Shown here: positions 60,773 through 64,000 of the stretch, piece by piece | Position numbering within the stretch: the stretch's first letter is position 1 | Layout of the letters: each line of letters opens with the position of its first letter | Assembly: GCA_963820315.1 (NCBI GenBank) | Contig: CAWFZK010000036.1 | Location: 1-64,000, forward strand | DNA: 64,000 bases | Direction: 5' to 3' | Origin: JACVRW01 sp963820315 | Lineage (GTDB): Bacteria; Actinomycetota; Thermoleophilia; Solirubrobacterales; Thermoleophilaceae | The notes under the pieces: model-generated | Database searches by the model: none | Seen by the model: the letters and a program-made list of their open reading frames with translations, nothing else | What the model was told of the DNA's origin: nothing | Translations under genes and position numbers: made by a program

Positions 60773-61767
60773 TGCCCGTGCACCACGTCGACAGCCACAG
60801 GGCCCCGCGGATCGAGCGCCCGCCGCAGCCCCTCGGCGAGGCCGCTGAGCGACAACACGACGAGCACCAGCGCAACGCACGGCGCCAGCAGCAGGTGCGG
60901 CGAGTAGAACGTATTGCCGATGCCGTCCTCGATCAGCACGCCGAAGGACGGCTCGGGCGCCGGCACGCCTGCGCCGAGAAAGGAGAGCGCCGACTCGAGG
61001 ACCACGGCGTTGGCGAACAGGAGCGGGGCGAGCACCAGCATCGTCGTCAACAGGTGCGGCATGAGCTCGGTGCGCATCACCGCGAGCGGGCCGAACCCGG
61101 CAGCGCGCGCGGCCTCCACGAACGGCCGCTCCCTGAGAGCCAGCACCTCACCGCGGAGCGGGCGCGCGAGGTAGGGCACGTAGACCAGCCCGATGACGAC
61201 GATCGGAATCAGCTTCGACCCGGGCTCGATGGTCAACGGGCCGATGTCCGCGCCGCTCAGGTTGACGGCGGAGGCGAGCAGGAAGCCGATGAGCAGCGCC
61301 GGGAACGACCAGACGATGTCGAGCAGCCTGCTGATGAGCGAGTCGGTGCGCCCGCCGAAGTAGCCGGCCGCGAGCGCCACCGGCACAGCGAGCACCAGCG
61401 TGAGCGCGAGCGCGGCGGCTCCGATCAGCAGCGACGTCCGGCCGCCGTAGAGCAGCCGCACCATCAGGTCGCGCCCGTTCTCGTCGGCTCCGATCAGGTA
61501 CTCCGCCTGCCAGGTCGGGCCGATCGGGATGCCCTCGATCGAGACGATGTACTCGCGCTCGCCCGCGACGGTGATCTGATCGGTCAGGTGGTTGTCGCTC
61601 GGGCCCGTGCCGGCGACCACGCTCGCGTACAGCGGCGCGGCCAAAAAGGCGACCAGCAGCAGCAGGAAGAGCGCACCCCAGGCCAGCGCCCAGCGGTCGC
61701 GGCGCAGCCGACGGAACGCCTGCGCCCCGGGTCCCGCCGGTGCCGCACCCGGCCGCATGCGGGCCAA
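60769..61767 (-). CDS. dipeptide/oligopeptide-type ABC transporter permease (DppC-like)
   Basis: 332 residues. LIGADENGRDLMVRLLYGGRTSLLIG near 85-110 is the DppC N-terminal hallmark, the EAA loop is VEAARAAGFGPLAVMRTELMPH, and SALSFLGAGVPAPEPSFG comes near the end. It pairs with the DppB-like permease by the four-base overlap. Orphan status: without nucleotide-binding subunits and binding protein the transporter cannot act, so those must be elsewhere in the genome. Confidence 0.88.
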   Translation of the reverse strand: MARMRPGAAPAGPGAQAFRRLRRDRWALAWGALFLLLLVAFLAAPLYASVVAGTGPSDNHLTDQITVAGEREYIVSIEGIPIGPTWQAEYLIGADENGRDLMVRLLYGGRTSLLIGAAALALTLVLAVPVALAAGYFGGRTDSLISRLLDIVWSFPALLIGFLLASAVNLSGADIGPLTIEPGSKLIPIVVIGLVYVPYLARPLRGEVLALRERPFVEAARAAGFGPLAVMRTELMPHLLTTMLVLAPLLFANAVVLESALSFLGAGVPAPEPSFGVLIEDGIGNTFYSPHLLLAPCVALVLVVLSLSGLAEGLRRALDPRGPVAVDVVHGQ

Positions 61768-61798
61768 CCTACAGCGAGCGCTGGCCGTCGTGTTGCGG

Positions 61799-62264
61799 CT
61801 ACCAGGGCTCCGCGTCGATGGGGTGCGTGCCGCCGATGACCCGCAGCTCGCCGGGACGGACGGGCTCGCGGCAGGCGGCGCAGACCGTCAGCGGGTGAAA
61901 CTCGGCGCCGCAGGTGTGCGCGAAGACGACCGGCTCCTGGCCCGGGTCGCAGCGCCGGTCGCCCCACTCCTTCAGGGCGAGCACGATCGGACGGAGCTCC
62001 TCGCCCGCGGCCGTGAGGTGGTACTCGTGGCGCACGGGGCGCTCCGAGTACGGGACGGCGCTCGATCAGGCCGATCTCCTCGAGCCGGCGCAGGCGCGCG
62101 GTGAGCACGTCGCGCGGGGCGCCCGTGTAGCCGGCCAGCTCGCCGAAGCGGCGATAGCCGTAGCCGATCTCGCGGACGATGAGCAGCGAGTAGCGGTCGC
62201 CGACGACGGCCAGCGCATCCGCGACCGAGCAGACCCTCTTAGTTGGTTTGACTTCCGAACTCAC
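61799..62264 (-). CDS. HxlR family transcriptional regulator, frameshifted
   Basis: GTG 62264 gives MSSEVKPTKRVCSVADALAVVGDRYSLLIV-type start with the Cys typical of HxlR proteins. The winged helix (YRRFGELAGYTGAPRDVLTARLRRLEEIGLIER) follows. The frame breaks near 62052 (CCCGTACTC, an extra base), after which YSERPVRHEYHLTAAGEELRPIVLALKEWGDR completes the family core. A C-terminal Cys-rich stretch (HTCGAEFHPLTVCAACRE) resembles a small metal knuckle. Repaired length is 154 aa. It is divergent from a hydrolase gene. Confidence 0.87.
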
Positions 62265-62265
62265 C

Positions 62266-62278
62266 GCAAATAGTTTGC
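62266..62278. promoter_or_regulatory. operator palindrome between HxlR and hydrolase genes
   Basis: GCAAA-TAG-TTTGC lies beside the HxlR start. A wider pair GGTTTGA (62245-62251) and TCAAACC (62296-62302) brackets it. Both suit HxlR control of the divergent genes. Confidence 0.5.
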
Positions 62279-62313
62279 TCGACTCGGCTCGCAAATCAAA
62301 CCTCGGAGACGAA

Positions 62314-63135
62314 TTGAGCAGTCCAACAGACACCCCCATAGTCCTCGTCCACGGCTTCTGGGTAACGCCCCGCAGCTGGGAGAACTGGAAGGCTCGCTAC
62401 GAGGCGCGCGGCCACACCGTGATCGCGCCCGCCTATCCCGGCTTCGAGGTCGAGGTCGAGGCGCTCAACGCCGACCCGACTCCGATCGTGGACGTGACCG
62501 TCCCCGAGATCATCGACCACCTCGAGGCCGAGATCGCGACGCTCGACGGGCCGCCGATCATCATGGGCCACTCGGCGGGCGGGGCCTTTACCCAGATCCT
62601 GCTCGACCGCGGCAACGGCGTGGCCGGCGTGGCGCTCAACTCGGCGCCGACCGAGGGCGTGCCGGTCGTTCCCTTCTCGCAGCTCAAGTCGACCTTCCCG
62701 GTGCTGAAGAACCCGGCGAACCGCCACCGCGCGGTCGGCTTCACGCACGAGCAGTGGCAGTACGCGTTCACGAACACCTTCAGCGAGGAGGAGTCGCGCA
62801 AGCTGTACGAGCGCTACCACATCCCCGCCTCCGGCGGGATCCTGTTCGGCGGCGTGCTCGCGAACGTGAAGCCCGGCCACCAGGAGACCTGGGTCGACTA
62901 CGAGAACGACGACCGGCCGCCGCTTCTGTTCGTGTCCGGCAGCGAGGACCACATCATGCCGCCGAAGGTGCAGGCGTCGAACGCCAAGCACTACAAGTCG
63001 GACACGATCACCGAGGTGAAGCTCTACGAGGGCTACGCCCATCTGCTTCCCGCGCAGGAGGGCTGGGAGGAGATCGCCGACTACGTCCTCGATTGGGCGC
63101 TCGAGCACGCGGTCACGCCCGCGCCGCAGCCATAG
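62314..63135 (+). CDS. alpha/beta hydrolase
   Basis: TTG 62314 follows GGAGACG at 62305-62311. The 273-residue protein has VLVHGFWVTPRSWENW, the elbow IIMGHSAGGAFTQILLD with the Ser, GSEDHIMPP with the Asp, and GYAHLLPAQEGWE with the His. All catalytic residues are present. Its expression is probably controlled by the HxlR gene divergent from it. It precedes an MBL-fold gene, which it overlaps if that gene starts at 63093. Confidence 0.88.
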   Translation: MSSPTDTPIVLVHGFWVTPRSWENWKARYEARGHTVIAPAYPGFEVEVEALNADPTPIVDVTVPEIIDHLEAEIATLDGPPIIMGHSAGGAFTQILLDRGNGVAGVALNSAPTEGVPVVPFSQLKSTFPVLKNPANRHRAVGFTHEQWQYAFTNTFSEEESRKLYERYHIPASGGILFGGVLANVKPGHQETWVDYENDDRPPLLFVSGSEDHIMPPKVQASNAKHYKSDTITEVKLYEGYAHLLPAQEGWEEIADYVLDWALEHAVTPAPQP

Positions 63136-63917
63136 TCCGCGTCACGCACATAGGCGGCCCGACCGTCCTCCTCGAGATCGGGGACTGGCGGCTCCTGACC
63201 GACCCGACGTTCGATCCCCCCGGCCGGCGCTACACGTTCGGCTGGGGGACGGCGTCGCGCAAGCTCACCGGACCGGCGCTGGCGGCGGACGAGCTGCCGC
63301 CGCTCGACGCGGTGCTGCTGAGCCACGACCATCACGACGACAACCTCGACGAGGCCGGGCGTGCGCTGCTGCCGCAGGCGGACACGATCGTGACGACGGT
63401 CCCGGGCGCGCGCCGGCTCGGCGGCGCGGCGCGAGGCCTCGAGAACTGGGCGACGACCCGGCTCGAGGCGCCCGGGCGACCGACGATCGAGATCACCGCC
63501 ACGCCATGCCAGCACGGGCCGCGGCTCCTACGCCCGATCTACCACGACGTGATCGGCTTCGCGCTGCGCTGGGAGGGCCAGGAGCACGGCGTCCTCTGGA
63601 TCTCGGGCGACACGGTGCTCTACGACGGCGTGCGCGAGGTGGCGAACAGGCTCGACGTCGACACCGCGCTGATCCACCTCGGCGGCGTCCAGTTCGGGGT
63701 CACCGGTCCGCTGCGCTACACGATGACCGCGTCAGAGGCGATCGAGCTGTGCGGGCTCATGAAGCCGCGCACGGTGATCCCGATCCACTACGAGGGCTGG
63801 ACGCACTTCAAGGAGGGACGCGAGGCGATCGAGCGCGAGCTCGCCGGCGCGCCCGAGGAGATTCGCGCGAGCGTTCGCTGGCTGGCGATCGGCGAGCCGG
63901 CCGAGCTGTCGATCTAG
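63093..63917 (+). CDS. MBL-fold metallo-hydrolase (UlaG/L-ascorbate lactonase-like)
   Basis: The start is not certain: TTG 63093 lies inside the hydrolase gene, and no ATG or GTG is near the natural N-terminus VRVTHIGGPTVLLEIGDWRLLTDPTF. The zinc-binding motif reads SHDHHDDNLDEAG; further ligands are in CQHGP, SGDTV and IPIHYEGWTHF. The fold resembles UlaG and N-acyl-phosphatidylethanolamine phospholipase D-like enzymes. The gene is coupled to the hydrolase. Its stop overlaps the end of the RTX gene by three bases. Confidence 0.85.
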   Translation: MGARARGHARAAAIVRVTHIGGPTVLLEIGDWRLLTDPTFDPPGRRYTFGWGTASRKLTGPALAADELPPLDAVLLSHDHHDDNLDEAGRALLPQADTIVTTVPGARRLGGAARGLENWATTRLEAPGRPTIEITATPCQHGPRLLRPIYHDVIGFALRWEGQEHGVLWISGDTVLYDGVREVANRLDVDTALIHLGGVQFGVTGPLRYTMTASEAIELCGLMKPRTVIPIHYEGWTHFKEGREAIERELAGAPEEIRASVRWLAIGEPAELSI

Positions 63918-64000
63918 CCGCCCTGCTCGAGGTGGTCGCGGCCAGGGCCGCCGTCGAGCTGGTCGTTGCCCGGCCCGCCGGCGAGCACATCGGCACCTAG
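63914..64000 (-). CDS. RTX/hemolysin-type calcium-binding repeat protein (C-terminal end only)
   Basis: The window cuts this gene. The last 28 residues read GADVLAGGPGNDQLDGGPGRD and then a Glu-Gln-Gly-Gly end before TAG at 63914. Two nonapeptide repeats of the GGxGxDxLx type are visible, which bind calcium in secreted RTX proteins. The remainder lies beyond position 64000. The size and domain content are unknown. Confidence 0.7.
   Translation of the reverse strand, partial: LGADVLAGGPGNDQLDGGPGRDHLEQGG

Overview
The window is very GC-rich, uses GTG and TTG starts freely and is packed with genes. The gene content (RTX-type calcium-binding repeats, F420-type nitroreductase, DUF1365/cyclopropane synthase cluster, AfsR/SARP-type regulator, many small secreted or lipoprotein hypotheticals) points to a high-GC actinobacterium, most likely Thermoleophilia/Solirubrobacterales. 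The lineage is an inference; no rRNA is present. The only RNA gene seen is a tRNA-Asp.

Layout. 0-9.4 kb: secreted and lipoprotein hypotheticals, an SGNH-like protein, and a pair of secreted Excalibur proteins (one collagen-like, one fused to a thermonuclease). 9.4-14.6 kb: a DUF4389 membrane protein, then a tightly overlapped molybdenum hydroxylase operon (FAD, 2Fe-2S and two separate molybdopterin chains) continuing into a cupin and a small monooxygenase. 14.6-20.2 kb: an ECF41-like sigma factor with its probable regulon (DUF6081-type protein, YceI, DUF899), a PII-like protein, an ArsR-ArsC fusion and a VOC protein. 20.2-26.6 kb: a two-component system next to an MMPL transporter, and a decayed fatty acid desaturase. 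27-40.5 kb: redox enzymes, P450, hydrolases, a FAD/DUF1365/Cfa lipid-modification operon, GH3, endonuclease IV-like protein and Ppk. 40.6-47.7 kb: a phosphate block (SixA, Ppx, PhoU, PstBACS, a free winged-helix domain and a response regulator) with good Pho-box-like repeats. 47.8-53.8 kb: a copper-type block (YcnI, CopC-CopD fusion, a His-rich anchored protein, two paralogous small membrane proteins, a cupredoxin-like protein and a polytopic membrane protein). 53.8-64 kb: TetR, F420-type enzyme, MaoC, RidA, methyltransferases, a SARP-like regulator, tRNA-Asp, GH16, two orphan ABC permeases, HxlR, hydrolases and the tail of an RTX protein.

Regulation is readable in several places: three matching ECF promoters around the sigma gene, an 11-nt-period repeat array upstream of pstS, a duplicated direct-repeat site shared by the SARP-like gene and a methyltransferase gene, an ArsR palindrome, and operators for the TetR and HxlR pairs.

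At least nine conserved genes carry one-base frameshifts (PstB carries two) and tRNA-Asp lacks one base in its T stem. The density and single-base nature suggest uncorrected assembly indels rather than real gene loss; these genes are annotated as one feature each, with the break position given.
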